Shown here one piece after another: positions 5,420-5,984 of a stretch of DNA of 5,984 bases. The notes below the pieces were generated by a model. The model was not told the DNA's origin. It saw nothing but the letters and a program-made list of their open reading frames with translations, and searched no databases. The position numbers and the translations under genes were made by a program. This DNA comes from Pseudomonadota bacterium (GTDB taxonomy: Bacteria; Pseudomonadota; Gammaproteobacteria; Burkholderiales; JABEVD01). The stretch is from the NCBI GenBank assembly GCA_021811205.1, contig JAJZPK010000152.1, positions 1 through 5,984 on the forward strand, read 5' to 3'. How positions within the stretch are numbered: the first letter of the stretch is position 1; each line of letters begins with the position of its first letter.

Positions 5420-5984
5420 CAGACGATTTCGATTCCCTCGTTCTCGATCATGGTCACAAGCGCGATGAGCGGCAAACCGATCAGCGCATTGGGATCGTCT
5501 CCTTCCATGGAAGCGATCATGACGATTCCCAGTCCTTCGGATTTTGCGCTGCCCGCGCAATGATAGGGCGCTTCCTTTTCGAGATAGTTCCTGATTCTTT
5601 CATCGGAATAATTCCTGAATGTGACGGCATAGGGAACGATAGTCGACTGCATGCGTCCTGTTTTCCCATTGTAGAGACAAAGTGCGCTGTGAAAGATCAC
5701 CTTTCTGCCACGCATGGTTTTCAGCTGGGCAAAGGCATTTTCGAAAGTGTAGGGCTTGCCGATCTGCATGCCGTCCAGGACCGCGACCTGATCGCAGCCG
5801 ATGACGAGCGCATCGGGGTGGCGCAGCGCCACCTTCTTCGCCTTTTGTTCGGCAAGACGCAATGCGGTATCCTCTGGCTTCTCTCCGTCAAATGGCGTCT
5901 CGTCGATATCCGGGGACTCGACTGCAAACGGGATCTTCAGCCGCTCCAGCAATTCGCGGCGGTAAATCGAGTCGTTCGGCAACT
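5419..5984 (-). CDS. yceF: Maf/YceF-family nucleotide pyrophosphatase (7-methyl-GTP type), 5' end beyond the window
   Basis: The visible 188 codons align along their length with the E. coli YceF pattern. They include SIYRRELLERLKIPF, SPDIDETP with its DE motif, LRLAEQKAKKVA, IGCDQVAVLDG holding the presumed catalytic Asp, IGKPYTFENA, HCAGSAKSEGLGI and DPNALIGLPLIAL. Family members hydrolyse non-canonical nucleoside triphosphates to the monophosphate plus pyrophosphate in the cytosol; the YceF branch prefers 7-methyl-GTP. A TTG at 5982 could be taken as a start, but it falls at the leucine of the conserved N-terminal strand (L-A-S-T-S in YceF), so about five codons and the true start should lie outside the window. 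Here that strand reads LPNDS instead of the usual LASxS, an unusual change beside the phosphate-binding segment. The substrate branch is assigned from overall resemblance, so plain maf is the safe alternative name. The stop TGA overlaps a ribosome site for the broken gene behind it. Confidence 0.92.
   Translation of the reverse strand, partial: LPNDSIYRRELLERLKIPFAVESPDIDETPFDGEKPEDTALRLAEQKAKKVALRHPDALVIGCDQVAVLDGMQIGKPYTFENAFAQLKTMRGRKVIFHSALCLYNGKTGRMQSTIVPYAVTFRNYSDERIRNYLEKEAPYHCAGSAKSEGLGIVMIASMEGDDPNALIGLPLIALVTMIENEGIEIV

Noticed and set aside
1..5984. CRISPR arrays, tRNA or rRNA genes, insertion sequences, integrase or phage genes
   Set aside because: No regularly spaced repeats, no tRNA-like stem pattern or rRNA sequence, and no transposase or recombinase motif was seen on either strand.

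Overview
All supportable genes in this window lie on the minus strand. The genes read like those of a Gram-negative proteobacterium. The YceF-type Maf protein, the outer-membrane barrel ending in Trp-Val-Phe, and the small PstS-like protein with a porin partner point to Betaproteobacteria (Nitrosomonadales or Rhodocyclales-like). This placement is an inference from protein style only; no marker gene is present.

In transcription order, from high to low coordinates, the window starts with the end of a Maf/YceF nucleotide pyrophosphatase gene that enters from the right edge (5419-5984). Directly behind its stop codon is a ribosome-binding site and the decayed head of an Old Yellow Enzyme (NADH:flavin oxidoreductase) gene (about 5209-5408), which carries an apparent one-base frameshift and is cut short. 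A stretch of about 300 bases without a gene follows (4913-5208). It contains a perfect CRP-type palindrome (TGTGA-N6-TCACA, 5022-5037).

The core of the window is a tightly packed three-gene unit: an outer-membrane porin-like barrel (3653-4912), a small secreted PstS-like solute-binding protein (3219-3653), and a membrane-anchored sensor carrying PAS, GGDEF and EAL domains (527-3253). The first two genes share one base (TGATG), and the third starts inside the second, so translation is probably coupled. After a 92-base gap comes the first 144 codons of a second cyclic-di-GMP gene, a cytosolic diguanylate cyclase by its N-terminal domain (434 to beyond the left edge).

The best-supported functional idea is a cell-envelope sensing module. 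A solute would cross the outer membrane through the barrel and be bound by the periplasmic PstS-like protein, and the extracytoplasmic domain of the bifunctional GGDEF/EAL protein would then adjust cyclic-di-GMP, possibly together with the second cyclase. The gene order and overlaps are visible in the sequence. The ligand and the physical coupling are inferred. No phosphate ABC-transporter permease or ATPase gene is present here. Within the GGDEF domain an 18-residue stretch looks like a degenerate second copy of the I-site and GGDEF hairpin, which is the oddest protein-level feature in the window.
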